This document shows, in pieces, positions 32,906-45,289 of a DNA stretch of 64,000 nt (its first letter is position 1; every line of letters begins with the position of its first letter). The DNA is taken from NCBI GenBank assembly GCA_902702965.1, contig CACRXP010000005.1, positions 3,060,706 through 3,124,705 on the forward strand, given 5' to 3'. The stretch is from Spirometra erinaceieuropaei (lineage: Eukaryota; Platyhelminthes; Cestoda; Diphyllobothriidea; Diphyllobothriidae). Under the pieces are notes generated by a model, which saw nothing but the letters and a program-made list of their open reading frames with translations, was not told where the DNA came from and ran no database searches. Position numbers and translations under genes: made by a program.

Positions 32906-35544
32906 AGTTTTCAAGGTCTTATCTGGACCAAGTAACTAACATGTTTTTTTTTCAAATACCCAGGACATCATTGCCGTATCAAATAATATATTTTGCTGAA
33001 GCTTGACTGACAGAACCGTAAACGCATGTCCTGTCTTTATGCAGAAATTCTCAGTTCTTTCATATTTTCAGAGGTCAACACTAATAACTTTAAAACTGCA
33101 TATGAACCGACATTTAACTTAGAGGCAAAATATTTGGCAACAGTATCTATTCGTCGTCAGTCTGCGTTTGGCCACGGAAACTTGTGAACGAATTTCTTCG
33201 TCATTCTGTCTACAATAACAACTGAAGCAGATAAGGCTGATGAAAAAATGTGGGGCAGGAGACTGCAATACTGTGAAGATATTGTCAAAATATAAATTTG
33301 CGCGTACAATAGTTATTTGCTTAACTTCTTTCTGTGTGATGACTGTAGAAATGCGAAACGAGGATAAGTTCGCAGTCACCTGTAACTGGCCGTCTTTGCG
33401 CGTGGGCATTTCTACCGACATCTAGACCCTGTTAGTGTAAACTAGTATGCTGGCACCCCATAGGCCTGATATTTGCTCCTAAGGTTGCTGAGCTTCAGTG
33501 GGAGGGTGAAAAATATAAATGTTCATCCGCAAAGTAATCTCCTATCCGCTTGTTATACAATTAGCTTATTGATTCTTTTTCATAAATATTGAATAAAATA
33601 GCCAGTTTTATTTGTCTTCTGAAGGCAGTTGGTTTCGTCTTTTTTTCTAAATGAAAAATTGTCAAAAGTTCATGCTTGAAAATAGTAGTTCTCAAAATTG
33701 TTTGACACTGTAATGGCATTGAAGTCCGTTGTGTATTAATCAGTTACAATGCGTTTTTTAAAGAACGTGACAAAACTTTGAATGGGACATAGAACAAACA
33801 CGTGCATTTTTACCTGCTGACAACTTTGTTCTCATTTACTAGTTTGTAACTGTTGGCATACTGCTATCTTCGTTTCCTGGATAGCCTACTCACTGTGCCC
33901 AACTAATGGGTTTATCCCTTACAATCCTATGCGTTTGCTTTAGTGCTTATTCAACCAGTGCTAAATGCTGCAAGCGCGTTTGAGTCAACTGTGCATTCTC
34001 TTACGTTTGGTCAGGTATTCGTAACCTTGTTAGTTACCCCAGGACGTAAGTTTTCAAACTGTGTGGGTTTCGCATCTCCATAATATCATGGAAAAAATAA
34101 TTGCTACTTATTATCATTACGGACTATAGCACGCTTTCAGTTTACAATTGATGTTGCAAAAGTGCTCAAGTGTGTCAGTAGATTCGCTTTCCACCTCTCC
34201 TTGAGGTTTCTCCTTGACTATTCTATGAGGAAGTTGACCAAACATGATACTTAAACGGATAACCTTAATAAAAACCGTAGTTTTTTTTTTATTAAAGATG
34301 TCTTGCCTACCAGTTAATCTGGTCCTCGTAAATACCTGGGCGCACACATAAGGAAGTAAGACTGGAGTGAAATGTCTCTTTTTATAAGTCGTGCATCAGA
34401 GCGCGATCTGGATCATAGGGGGAAAAAAATCAGGAACGAGGTTCGGGTAGGAGCGTTGGCTCCATTCCAGGTTGAAATCAGTGGCTCGGATTTTCTTTCT
34501 AGCTCCGATCTGGATATGTTGTGCAGCAGTGAACAAGCAATTAGTCAGAAGCATTATCGGAAACAATCGGGATGCTGGAATAGTTCTTTATGACTGATAT
34601 ACCGCTTTCAGCTAACCGTACCTCTGAACGTCTTCAAATTCGAACGCTTATCAACTTCCCTGGCCTGTTGAACTCTCTGTCAGTTGAGTAAACTAGTTGA
34701 ATCCCAGGCTGTTAGTATCTGATCCAGCCACAGGGTCAAATGAGTTTGGCGTGGTTTACTTTGAGTTGCATTCAAGAACTCTAATTATGTAAAAAATAAC
34801 ATGGATCTGATCGTCTCGTTCTCTTCCTTATCTCCTTCTTCAATAAACCCTCCAAACCATTTGGAAATAATTCGCTAACCTAAGATGGTTCATTCTAAGC
34901 ACCCCTTCGAAAAATACTTTCAGAATGAGCTTTAAGCTGATGCGATAAAGTGAACAGGTCAATCATTGAACGAATAAATCTCAAGACAACCTGTCACTGT
35001 ACAGCTGGTGAGTCTCCGCACTTATCTTATTTCAAGGCATGATAACTCCAGGAAACTCATAATCCGTAGCTTTCAACCGACTGAAAATTACGTCAAAAAT
35101 AATTTACAGCTCCTTTTGTAAGGGAAAACCGTTTAAAAAATAAAGACCGATGACCAGTCCTGGATTCTTGTTGCAAAGAAGAAGAGTATGCATCAGCTGT
35201 AACGGTAATTGCTCCCGTCCGAGCTTTCGAACCCGCACAGGAGTTAAACCATCATAGACAGTGAGGCAAAAGTGAAGAATGTAGAGCTTTTCGTACTTTT
35301 TCGTCTAGCGTCTACCGTGTGCGGAAACGCGTCGCGCCACCTGACAGAGATTTGGCAACGGCAGACACGTAGGAGGATAATCGATATGCCGATTTACAGA
35401 AATGCCATTCGAGGCCCCGGGTCCACGACTATTCTCATTCTGTCTTATCAACGGTCCACGTCATTACCGTATGCCAGCGAAGTTGGATTTGTGATCTTCT
35501 TCCAGGTTGTGGGTGTCTGTTTAGGAGAGCTGGTAGCTGGGCTA
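32906..35544. other. AT-rich, no recognisable gene
   Basis: Long AT-rich region with only short frames. No convincing exon or known repeat. Confidence 0.4.
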
Positions 35545-36490
35545 TCGCCTGAAATGTCGCCAACTGGAATTCTGGAATTAGTTTTTGATTCAGGAAGATC
35601 GCCTAGGTGGGGCCGCAATATTAATTATCTTGCGACAAAATCCCGAGGTATTTCAATCACGTCAGCCTGCTGGCTTTTGAACGAACTTTTTTTCCGGACG
35701 CCTACAAAAACCACAGTCGGTATAAAATTGCTACTTACACGGTGCAAATTTTTCCCATGAATTTTCGATGTCCTCATAAATTCAAATATACTTTATAGAA
35801 AACAGGCATAAAATATTCTTTCTTATACTCATTTGGCAAAGGGTTACTCTGTGTTTGAGTTTTATGCTCGAAGTAAGGGCATCCTTCTGTTTTAGTAAGT
35901 TTCTAATAATGAGATTTTTTGAGACTGTTATCTCCATTCATACAGGGCATCAGTACACTTGTACATGCGTCTTACCAAGCATACAACGCGGTCCACATTA
36001 ATTGCAGAGTTTCATGAGTCCTACATGACATCTTCTTAATGACGTAAAGAACCACGTGAAATTTTCTATACATCATGGAGCTTTGAAATCCTGTGCGCAG
36101 GTATAGTCGTAGGCTGAGTTCAAAATTAGTCGGGAATTAAAAACTTTTTAAAGCTCAAAGATACCTTCTCTCCGAGTATAAAACTTGAAAAAGACGCACT
36201 TTCCAACTAGATAAGTGCAAGCATAAATATTTCGTGCATGTTTTCTATGGAATAGATTTGAGTTTGTAGGGCTACTAAAATTAGGGGGAAAATTCATACT
36301 ACTTAAGCAGTCATTCTCCTGGGTGTGATTTGTGCAGGGGCGCGGAAATAAGCTCATTCAAAAACAGCCATCCCGGGAAGATTGCAATATCTTGGAATGA
36401 TGCTGCATGACAACCAATATTACAACCCCACCTAAGTAATCCTTTCTAATTTAAAAGCGCATTTCAAAATTACGGCTAACCGTTAATGAG
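35545..36490 (+). repeat. FB1 fold-back element, two arms
   Basis: Left arm begins near 'ggaattctggaattag' (about 35570) and includes 'aaattcaaatatactttat'. The right arm ends near 'gcgcatttcaaaattacggc' (about 36457-36476) as its approximate reverse complement. The centre has 'acaacgcggtccacatta'. It has no transposase; the frame that overlaps its left end is not supported. Confidence 0.6.
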
Positions 36491-37169
36491 ATAGCCCATC
36501 TGCCTTACCCACAGTTTTTCTTCCATGGTCCGTCAACTTAATCACTAAAAGGTCGGCCTGTGTGATGACAGGGCCAATCGTGGCATCGAATCAGCTAAAC
36601 TGTGTCTGAATTTTCGCCCACGTCCAGTTGGTCTTTCACGCACATGTTTGTTTTATCCAGGACAGCTGTCGAGCGATGGGTCATGTTCACATCAAACCCT
36701 GACGCAATATAGCCTGTCACCGTCTACACATTTCCTATGCACGGTAGAGCGGGCCAGTACCATTACATTACAAGAATTTTTGACATTTTTGGGATTTTCC
36801 GATTTGCTGAAAAGAATTAGTACTGCTAAACAACGTGCCTTTAAGATTTTTTATGTTTTCAATTCCCCCAAAGTTCTTTTTTATAAATATAGACATTGGG
36901 ACCATAATTTTAGTCGGTTTGCGAGGGGTTGACAATCATTCGTGAATTCCGGCACATTTCATCAGCTAGGTCACATACTGTACAAACATCATTAAGCCAC
37001 AACTACTCCGGAAGAATGCGCCAAATCTTCTTATTTTTGTAGAACTCTTCTGAATGTGCCTGAAAACACCCCATTCTGAAGGGTATTCAACTATGCTGGC
37101 CGAATCTCCCTTCGTTTATTACATTTCCAACGCATTGCACGATGATCCTCCCTTGGCTAATCGGACGTC
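36491..37169. other. No recognisable feature
   Basis: No supported exon or known repeat. Confidence 0.4.
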
Positions 37170-37620
37170 TTAGGACTGGTAGTTCGACCGTCGCATCCGA
37201 CGATGTCCACCGTTTGCTCCACAGCAAGGTGAAGCAGACACTATGACTTGCTCAGCATCTACCGCACTCTCTCTTCTTCCCCACTTGGACCCGATTTCAA
37301 GACATAGTCAAGAAGACCGGAAGCGGGGGAGGACGCAGGTGGATGTCACAGCCGAACTCGTACCTTGGCTCTCCACTCCACACCCCCTGGTCCATACAAC
37401 AAACACTTGACCAGAATTTTATCCTATGAAAACAACAACAGAAAGGACGTGGATGACTGGGCAGCCATGCACATGACCTGTATACCCAGCGGGAGTGCAA
37501 GCGCATCTACCGCCGAAAGAACCAGGCACCAGAGAACGACCAGCGCACACCAGGCTACGAGGACGGTGGTTTGCTGATCATGGCATAGGAGGCGCTTACA
37601 AACCTTGGGGTCCAGAAGGG
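37170..37620 (-). repeat. R1, long copy
   Basis: Near twin of 7355-7790, including 'ggacgtggatgactgggcag' and 'gaggacggtggtttgctgat'. Confidence 0.7.
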
Positions 37621-37737
37621 AAGACAGTCCTGCATTTGCCTGGGTTATCACCTTTAAAAAGTAGTGCCTTTCAGTCGCTGACTGACTGGCGACCCTTCTT
37701 AAGACTAGGTGCCCAAGGACAAGACATGGTCGGACAT

Positions 37738-37895
37738 AGGAATATGAATCCCCGTAATACAAGTAGCCTTGTGTCTTTTACCCACTCCTGTGTCCTAACT
37801 CTGACTCTGACCCTAAGCCTAACCTTCCTAAATCTACGCCTTGGAATTCAGGGCGTGCCCGCCTGTAATACGGGGTGGAGATTCATATTCCCACG
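37738..37895. repeat. CCTAA-type block bounded by inverted repeats
   Basis: 'ggaatatgaatccccgtaat' on the left and 'gtaatacggggtggagattc' on the right are inverted copies apart from a small indel. They flank degenerate 'gaccctaagcctaacc' units, which resembles the design of the 1126-1492 block. Confidence 0.6.
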
Positions 37896-38369
37896 TTAAT
37901 AAACAGACTTGATCTCCCCTGCTGGGTGGATCGTCATGGTAAGTAGTGCGTTCACTCTTCCACATCTCTCCTGCTTTGTGATGATTTCACAGTAGAGTCG
38001 AAATGTTTAGTCGCTGGTGGTCTCTTTGGCTTTTCGTCCGTTAGCGACAGCAGACTGCATAGCAGGGCCAATAAGTCAGCGTTCCTGCTATCGTCAACAA
38101 CGCATGTAGGAAAGAAACCTGGAAACTTTGATCAAGAGCGAAATTGCACGGCAGAAGGCGACTGTCAGGCATAGTCAACAGGCGTGGCTGTCATTACCCA
38201 GAATTAAAGGAGGCTGTCTTTTGGAGTCTCTTCTAATAAAAAAAGACTTTTCTGACTGGCTTGTAAGGAAAGTTCACTCTAACCTTTTGTTTTTATAGGG
38301 AACACGACAGGGCTAAAATATAAATGTTCTCCCGTGTAATCTATATTTACATGGTTGCTACCAAACAGG
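37896..38369. other. No recognisable feature
   Basis: No supported exon or known repeat. Confidence 0.4.
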
Positions 38370-38510
38370 AGACAGGGATTGCTGGGGGGCACACTGACGA
38401 GCCGAACCCCTCACAGCTGCGCCATGAAGCGGCAGAATATCGGCGAAACACTCGTGTATGGGCTTTTGGCTAGTACCTGTGCTGTTAATACGGTAGCACC
38501 TTGCACTAAA
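38370..38510 (+). repeat. R4 fragment with hammerhead
   Basis: Matches the right arm of R4: 'actgacgagccgaacccctc', 'cggcgaaacac', 'gggctttt' and 'tacctgtgctgttaatacgg'. Confidence 0.7.
38390..38463 (+). ncRNA. Hammerhead ribozyme-like motif in R4 fragment
   Basis: Core CTGACGA (38394-38400), stem II GCCGA (38401-38405) with TCGGC (38440-38444), GAAA (38445-38448), stem III ACAC/GTGT (38448-38451, 38454-38457) with a two-base loop, GTA cleavage triplet, then TGGG pairing with CACA by three of four positions. The internal stem II loop differs from the 25.3 kb copy while the stems are kept. Confidence 0.6.
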
Positions 38511-38689
38511 ATATGCTACATATTTCGTTGAGTAGACGTCTGCATTTGGTTATCGGCTCCGAAAATAATAATCTCCGCATTATTCACAACATATTTATTT
38601 CCTTGGACTGCAGCATTCTAATCGACATTTGGCTGTCTACTCTGAAAAGGCTATATTTGACAGTATTTTAACCTTGAAGAACCCATCAT

Positions 38690-39475
38690 CAGAGACATCT
38701 GCTTTTGCCTCTGATAATGGGTTCGATCAGGAATCCGATACATCAGACTAATAAAGCACTTGTCCCAGCGGTCGTGTCTCCTTCTTCAAGACTGCTTCCT
38801 GGGACTTGTCTCTTCGCTTCTATTGGCAATGTATTTGGGCGCGATGCGCTCCGATGGGCCCGGCGATGGGAAACCTTGCCCTTCGGGAGGCCTCCACGTA
38901 TTCGCAGATCCGGTTTCTTCACAGGTGTCTCGACAATAATGTGTTACCGAAATGTGTTTCATACAAGCCACCGGTTAACATGGATTTGACAAGACGAACA
39001 GTATTTCAGCATGGCAGAAGGATGATCCGAGTGCTCCTACAAGATTGCCACGCGAGACTTCGCAGGTTCCGTCAAAGGATTGACCAAGAAAAGACCAGAT
39101 GCTGTGAGTTCGTGGGCGAGATCGGTACAAATCTGCTCCTACAGAGGGTGGCTGAGCAAGCCCCCGAACAGAGAGTGATACGCGACGCAGCAGTAGAGAA
39201 CTAATTCCGAAAGCTACCCAATCCAACGTCGCCCAGAAACTTCAAACTGGTGCACAATCTGCTGTTAAAGGAGCTGACAAAGGATCAGATGCAGGTTTTA
39301 CGGCACGAAGCTTCATTCAACACGGCTAACTCAAAACCTGTTAACATGATTGCAGCAGTGGAATCAGTCTTTAGTCAGACGGAGGCAACGGAGGAGACTA
39401 AGAGCCTCATCCGACACCAAGTGTCGTCTCTCCTAATGGCCCACAGGCCGCAGGAAGTATGTTAACTTTACTTTT
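38690..39475 (+). mobile_element. PLE-A 5' part: terminal repeat plus start of ORF
   Basis: The terminal repeat (about 38700-38835) has a decayed hammerhead (CTGATAA, GAATCC, GATAC, ATC). It is followed by the N-terminal part of a Penelope ORF. The sequence ends abruptly near 39465, before the reverse transcriptase. Confidence 0.75.
38806..39465 (+). pseudogene. PLE-A N-terminal ORF, one nonsense codon, truncated
   Basis: One continuous frame with a single internal TAA at 39202-39204. The translation has 'RTVFQHGRRMIRVLLQDC', 'HNLLLKELTKDQMQVLRHEA', 'FNTANSKPVNMIAAVESVFS' and 'SLIRHQVSSLLMAHRP', a pattern I recognise as the region upstream of the RT in flatworm Penelope-like proteins. The RT and GIY-YIG parts are missing. 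The ORF probably began upstream, so the start given is not meaningful. Confidence 0.75.
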
Positions 39476-40185
39476 TCGTTTGTTGGCATCGTACGGTATA
39501 CACCAGCAGAAAATAACAAGTGGTAACTTTATACGACAGCATAATGGGACTTTACTTATACTGTTGCGTCACAGCTGTTAATCAAATGACGTATGGCTAT
39601 ATTTACACGGTTCGGTACTAAAAAGACTCAAGACTTAGTAGGAAATTCAGTTCACTTATGAGCGAGTTAGTATGGGATAACATTATTTGGGGCTGATGTT
39701 GCTGGTGCCGTTTTCACAAGCATCAGTGACAGTGTTCGACAGTAGCCACCGAGCACGGCTCCCGACCTGACGCGGTATGCACCTGCCCGTAATACCCACT
39801 TTTCTTTATTTTATTGTTCTTCTAAGCCTTACGCAGGCAAAAAGGGCAGTTTTGAGAAAATTGCGCCGTAGGGACATACTGTCTCTGGCGTATTCGAAAG
39901 TAGGATTTCGAATTTTGACTCGAGACGCATACAGCAGTTGATGCAATTCATGCAACCTGGTGGCCAAATCTATACGACAGTTTTGGGACACCTTAATCGT
40001 TTCACACCTATTTATTTGCCTAACTTGCTTTGGAAAAAGTCCTTCTTTCATGTGGAATCGAAGAAGAGTCTACTGTTTTGAACCGCGACCCATGCTACTT
40101 ATTATTCGAGAAATTCCCCACGGTTGTAGTTGTCCCAGACCACATTTTTGTATCAGTTTGGGTTTTCTACTAAAAGACCGGGGCG
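39476..40185. other. No recognisable feature
   Basis: No supported exon or known repeat. Confidence 0.4.
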
Positions 40186-40275
40186 CCGAGTTTTTCCCAG
40201 TTGGGTCTGTATGAATTATTCAAAATCTGTCAAAACATCTATGAATTACGTGAGCCTGGTAGTTAAACAGCGACA
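40186..40275 (+). repeat. SINE S2 tail fragment
   Basis: 'gggtctgtatgaattattca' and 'catctatgaattacgtgagc' match the S2 tail at 6.65 kb. The tRNA-like head is not recognisable. Confidence 0.5.
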
Positions 40276-40336
40276 TCAGGCAGGGGCTAGCTTCCGGCTG
40301 CCGGGTGGATCGATCTACACAGGTGAGGAAATATGA

Positions 40337-40744
40337 TCAGCCATTGGACAGAAGCAGGGGGCTTACGATGTCCAGGTGGACGTGATTGAACCGTGCATCC
40401 GGAGTGGGGAAGGTGCCAATGGGGTCCTTGTTATGCCGTTGGACCTTACTCCGCTCACAGCCGAGACAGGCCCGTGTCCATGCTTTCAGGTCCTCGTGCA
40501 TCCCAGGCCAGACGAAGCGGTCAGAAACCAGCTTGTCGGTAGCTCGACTCCCAGGGTGAGAAAGGTTGTGCCACACTCTCACCACGCCGTTGGGCACACG
40601 GTGGACACCATCGAAATCAACCACCAAACTGTCGGGCGCATCAGCAGGATGCTGGTAAACGTTGTGGGAACTCGGCCGTGTGTTGCACGCGTAGATGAAC
40701 TGTCTATCCTTGTCAGTCATTGCGCACGAGCCCACCACCCACAC
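40337..40744 (-). pseudogene. Ty3/gypsy integrase fragment
   Basis: The frame encodes the HHCC zinc-binding module of a retroelement integrase: 'HNLSHPGSRATDKLV', 'RFVWPGMHEDLKAW', then C-L-G-C. It is followed by the first strand of the catalytic core with 'FNHVHLDIVSPL' (first catalytic Asp). The remaining D and E of the triad are missing because the sequence ends at 40337. It belongs to a different lineage from the element at 53.6 kb, judging by sequence. Confidence 0.8.
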
Positions 40745-42242
40745 TGTCTTTCCACCAAAGCCAAATGCTTAAGAAAGTATACAATGCGGTGGGTGTTACG
40801 CCAGTTTGCCTCACTGTAAAATACTCCAAGTCGCACGGTAGACATCGTCGGCACCGACAGTAGAACTATCAGGTGCAGTAGTCAGGTGCTGGTTTCGATT
40901 TCAACCAGCGATGCGACTTATCGAACTCGGAGGCACCAAGCACTAAAAAAAATTTCAGAATGAGGCGTGGGGGACAATACCCAACTTTTCTTCATGGATA
41001 TGAAGAAAAGTAGTTTTACCTAAAGTAACTGATTTTGGTGGACTATTTTGGAAAAGAGTTTCATCTTATGCTTTGTTTCTCACAGCCAAAATGTGAGAAA
41101 AAAGGCACTAGTTAAAAAAGTGAAAAAATGTGTGTTTTTGTCTTCAAGGTCGGAATAAGGACCAATATTTGCACTATTGATGGTTTTCAAGGGCAAAACA
41201 ACAGGTTGGGCGTTACAATAAAGTGTTCATGGCTGTTTTCTGACTCGAGGGTTCTTGCAGGAGAGTGTTCTGCCTTAGCTTCAGTGCGTATTTGAGAGGT
41301 ACCACAACATTTTGCAAATGTTTCTGAATGTTTGAGTTAGCTTGCACTTTCGAATGACTGGAGACATTTTCCTAAAACAGACTGGGGGCAATATGAGAGT
41401 CAGACGACTAGAGAACAAGTGTCCTGGGACGAAAGGGAACCACCGAAATTCCGAATTAAAGTCGGGTATTCTATCCTGTCCCAAGATCTGAGTTGTCAGG
41501 CTCTGTGGGTCAGGTATTTCCCATGGCATGCACTTGAGACAATGTCTGTTGTTCTATATAAGCCAGTAGACCAAAATGCTCCGTTTTTCTGACCATTCAT
41601 CATTAGGCCTGCAGAGTTACATAGATTAGTTACGGTAGTGCAGTAAAAATTGAAAACTGCCAATGAACGGTAGTTCTGCTTTGAGGGAGTTGGGACATTC
41701 AGACATGTCAGAAACAGAGGCTAATTGTAGTTTTGTTCTGTCAGAACCATGGCGAGGGGGGAGAAAGGGGAGGGGAATCTGTCAGTGAGTTAAACCTGTG
41801 CTTATCTCCAGTTACAGCCTTCTAATTACTGTCATAAGTACCACCAGCAATGGGAGTTCATGCGCTGTTATCTCTGTTCTAAAGACATGATTGGAAACTA
41901 GCTGACAGTGGAGCCTGTGGAATAGCCTGTACGACGCCGTGTACAGGGCTGGCCCCAAACTGAAAGCCTCTGCCCCGAACTATATGCCTATTTTCTTGTC
42001 AGCTGCGATACAGGAAAATTAAAGGATAGACATGAGCTAATAGAAATGCACAGTGTGCGTACGGTGTGCTTCTGGTTTAAAAGTCCCCCATTGAACCATT
42101 TGCCCTGGTTGTGGGATCCGCCCATCGGTAGTCCTCTTCAGCATCCACAAAAGCAACTTGCTGATAGATGTGTAATCAGTATATATATATGTGTCACCAA
42201 ACGGTAGATAGGCGGACAAGGTAAGCCCTGTACTAGCCCCCC
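40745..42242. other. No recognisable gene; upstream region of GPCR
   Basis: A short (TA)n lies at about 42181-42190. No promoter element could be identified. Confidence 0.4.
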
Positions 42243-43271
42243 ATGGTACCAACAATATTTTGGACCTGTTTGGACTGCCTCAACCGGCCGGACATCATTG
42301 ATGCTCTGCAGATTGGCTTGGCACTTGTTGGAATGGGGCTCAATATGCTCGCACTGTGCATGCTTCTTCGGCTGCGTGGCAAGACCCGAACGAGTCTGAC
42401 AATGTTGCGCTTTGTCACCCTCTCCAATGTGATGGTAACTGTTGCCGACTTCGCGGACAGCGTCTATCTCCACCCCTGGTCCTCGGGAAATGAAATTTTC
42501 GACTGGATTGTATGCTTCATCTGGAAGACCAGATTCTGGTCCTGGACTTTCACAATTGCGGGCGCGGAAACACTCGTCTTCTTCATTGCGAATCGATCGA
42601 TGCAAATTGTATGCAAATACCAGTTTTCATTCTCTACCTCACTAATTTCGGAACTGGTTTATATCTTCGTTTTTTTTGTTTTCGGTCTACTTCTGGCCTT
42701 TCCTAAAGTATATTTAGTTAAAATAGACAATGGCTTCTGTCAGTGTCGACAGCCTAAGAAAGACTTCACAGAACTCATGTTCGTCTACGCAGAAATCTAC
42801 CTCATCTTTAGCGCCTACTTCCTACTGAATGTCTTCATCCTAGTCGTCTCTTGTTTCAACGTCATACGCTACGCCCTGCAGGTCCCTTACGAACAGCAGT
42901 TCGATACCCTGAATAATCTTGCCTTTCCGGGGACGTCTGACGAACTTCTGCGTCAATTCAACGGGAAACACGGCTTGAAAACGACTTCTGCCTGCATGCT
43001 GCCAATGTCTATCAGCTTCTTCATCAGCAGCGCCTTCGTTAGCGTCTACTACCTTGTGTGTGCGGTGAGCCCTGCAAGTTATATAATTGGAGGCACAGCA
43101 CAACGTCTCACAATCCTACTTCACCACCTCCATATGATTGCTCTTCCCATAATCCTCTTTTGTTATTTTCCGGCTCTGAATCACGCAATCAGGTGGTGGT
43201 TTGCTAAGTGGGCCCATGGAATTCCCTTGAAAGGGATGCTTACAAAAAGACGGGTCCCACCATTAGCATGA
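42243..43271 (+). CDS. Class A (rhodopsin-like) GPCR, orphan
   Basis: Single-exon gene of 342 residues with seven hydrophobic segments at about 21-44, 53-75, 88-122, 137-159, 176-208, 250-275 and 285-310. Class A landmarks are visible: Asn34 in 'GMGLNML' of TM1, Asp69 in 'TVADF' of TM2, Cys91 at the start of TM3 with Cys166/Cys168 in loop 2 as disulfide partners, and 'NRS' (117-119) in place of DRY. TM7 lacks NPxxY and reads 'LPIILF'. It should be a plasma-membrane receptor for a peptide or other small ligand. It resembles flatworm-restricted rhodopsin-like orphans, but no ligand can be assigned. The ATG is the first in the frame. No intron is needed, and a poly(A) signal lies 26 nt after the stop. 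Confidence 0.85.
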   Translation: MVPTIFWTCLDCLNRPDIIDALQIGLALVGMGLNMLALCMLLRLRGKTRTSLTMLRFVTLSNVMVTVADFADSVYLHPWSSGNEIFDWIVCFIWKTRFWSWTFTIAGAETLVFFIANRSMQIVCKYQFSFSTSLISELVYIFVFFVFGLLLAFPKVYLVKIDNGFCQCRQPKKDFTELMFVYAEIYLIFSAYFLLNVFILVVSCFNVIRYALQVPYEQQFDTLNNLAFPGTSDELLRQFNGKHGLKTTSACMLPMSISFFISSAFVSVYYLVCAVSPASYIIGGTAQRLTILLHHLHMIALPIILFCYFPALNHAIRWWFAKWAHGIPLKGMLTKRRVPPLA

Positions 43272-43296
43272 AGGTGGTTCTGTAATGCGAACATGC

Positions 43297-43302
43297 AATA
43301 AA
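43297..43302 (+). promoter_or_regulatory. Poly(A) signal AATAAA
   Basis: Canonical hexamer 26 nt downstream of the GPCR stop codon. Confidence 0.65.
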
Positions 43303-43389
43303 ACTGCCCCTATTAACTCCCGAACTTGTGATGCATTTTACATTGCTCCTGTTTCATGAAGCAGATGACTGACAGGCTCAGAAATTCAA

Positions 43390-43850
43390 CCGGTGCATGG
43401 GGGAGTGGGGACGACATCGGGGACTCCATCTCCACAGCACTTCAATGCGTTCCCCATTATAATAAATCTAACCTGCTTTGAAAGCAGCGCGATGCGCGAA
43501 AAGACGTTGACTAGGTGCCTGTCATTTGACAGGAAAGCTAGGTCCTCGTGGTCAGCCCTGTGTGCATGGAGTGGCTGACTGGGAAACTGGTGGTCTTTTA
43601 TGCACTTCCACCCAGCTGGGATTCAAACCGTCCCCGTATTTCGGTCAAAACCCGGTTTACGGCGCACAGATTAAGTTTGTGTGTGAGGCACGCGTTGATA
43701 GGCTGTCTAACTCCATCAGTCATTGGGTTGATCCCATACCGGTCATCCTGACTCTATCTTGCAGTCAGGTCCATCTGGGTGATGGGTTAGAGAGTGCGGC
43801 AGATGCTGCACAAGTCGCTGCCGTGCGCCTAACATGTCGAGGGAACAAAT
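43390..43850 (+). repeat. R2 fragment followed by R1 (composite repeat)
   Basis: 'gcgttccccattataataaa' and 'gcgatgcgcgaaaag' match R2. Then 'gatgggttagagagtgcggc' and 'agatgctgcacaagtcgc' match R1. The order is the same as at 28.8 and 58.7 kb. Confidence 0.5.
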
Positions 43851-44989
43851 GGTGAATATCGTAATCCGTGGCGACATGCTTCATACGATCCACTCAGATC
43901 CTTATACAGGAGTTTGTAATTAAGAGGTTAGTTAAGCACTCTTAGTCCTTGTAATCATCTCAGGTCCCATAATTCACGTTCTCCAAACTGGACAGTGACT
44001 GTTGTTAGTTCATTATTTCCCGAAAGGAAGTGTAAGCTTTCTTGTCTAAGGTCGTAGGAGAGCTTTATTCGTCAGCTTCAGTTAGTTCAAGTTAAAATCA
44101 TCCGGATTCGGTCATTAATCTGCATCATACTTAGCGTCGAATCCTGCAGAGTATTGGGGCAAAAATTTGGGATCTTCTTTTGAGCAGAAATAATGGTCAG
44201 CTGAGGGCATAATCCTAGGAAATTTCTCAAAAATAAAATGCGGGATTTGAGTGGGCGTGTTTTCAGTTGCTTGAGTAGACAATAGTACCAAAGAAATCGT
44301 TACCTAGCTGCCATGAAATTCGCGCAAAAATCACTGAAAAACTCAAATCATCCACCACTCCTCTCCGAAAATTTTACTACGTTAAAGAAACAACCGTTCC
44401 CGAAATGGGGACTTAGTTTGGAGTCTAAACTATGATATATTTGGGGAGAAATACTTTTTCCTAAAAAACCAGCAGTTTAAAAAGGTAATTACTGCTCACA
44501 TATTTGATGTCCATCATGCAAACGGTATGGAGGGAAAATGCAATAAAAGGCTAAAATTGTGGAAAGTAAGAACAAGTACAGATCACTAGAATTTGATTGA
44601 TTGTCCTATGCCTGGTTGACACATACACCACGAGGTTGTCTATAGTGAACTGATCTGTACAGTTAAAAACCCCAAAATCTAACCTCTACGACAGTAAAAA
44701 AGTGTTTTTTGCCTTGTTCCAATGTCGTTTGATCAGCTCGAAGCGCTATATGATGCAACTAAGGCCCGGGTTGTCGACAGGAATGAAAATGCTTCACAGG
44801 CCACAGACGAAGAGACTGGCTATGCCCTACAAAAGTAGATTGTAGACGTAAGCTTTGTCGGAATCATACCTCATATGGGCGGCCCTTCAACACCAGTATG
44901 TGTTGTTGCTTTTTGATTTCCCCAAAAATTTACCGCAGACTTGAAGTACATCAGTATATTCTAGGTCTATAGGCGCAGACCGAGATTTC
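43851..44989. other. No recognisable feature
   Basis: AT-rich, no supported exon or known repeat. Confidence 0.4.
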
Positions 44990-45125
44990 TATGCATGAAT
45001 ATTTGGGCCGAAGTCCATCTGTTACGGCGGCGAAACACGCGAGTATGGGCTTTTGACTGATACCCTGTGCTTCAAGTATTGTATCCCCTTACCCTAAAGT
45101 ATACCACGATGTCTACCTGTTGCCA
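44990..45125 (+). repeat. R4 fragment
   Basis: 'ggcggcgaaacacgcgagta', 'tgggcttttgactgatac' match R4 from the 3' half of the hammerhead onward. The CTGACGA half is missing. Confidence 0.5.
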
Positions 45126-45289
45126 GTGAACGCCACTGTAACCGAAGAAGTGTGTTCTTGTGGGGATTTCGTTCTACGTATGACCACCTCATCACTAAAG
45201 TATGTGCTCCTCCAACCACTTACTGCATTTCAAAGTACACTGTGTGCTTCCGTATGCGATTAGGATTCTTAAATGCATAGTATGACGGT

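Noticed and set aside
35272..35760. 162-codon frame
   Set aside because: Non-ATG start, and its second half is the left arm of an FB1 repeat.
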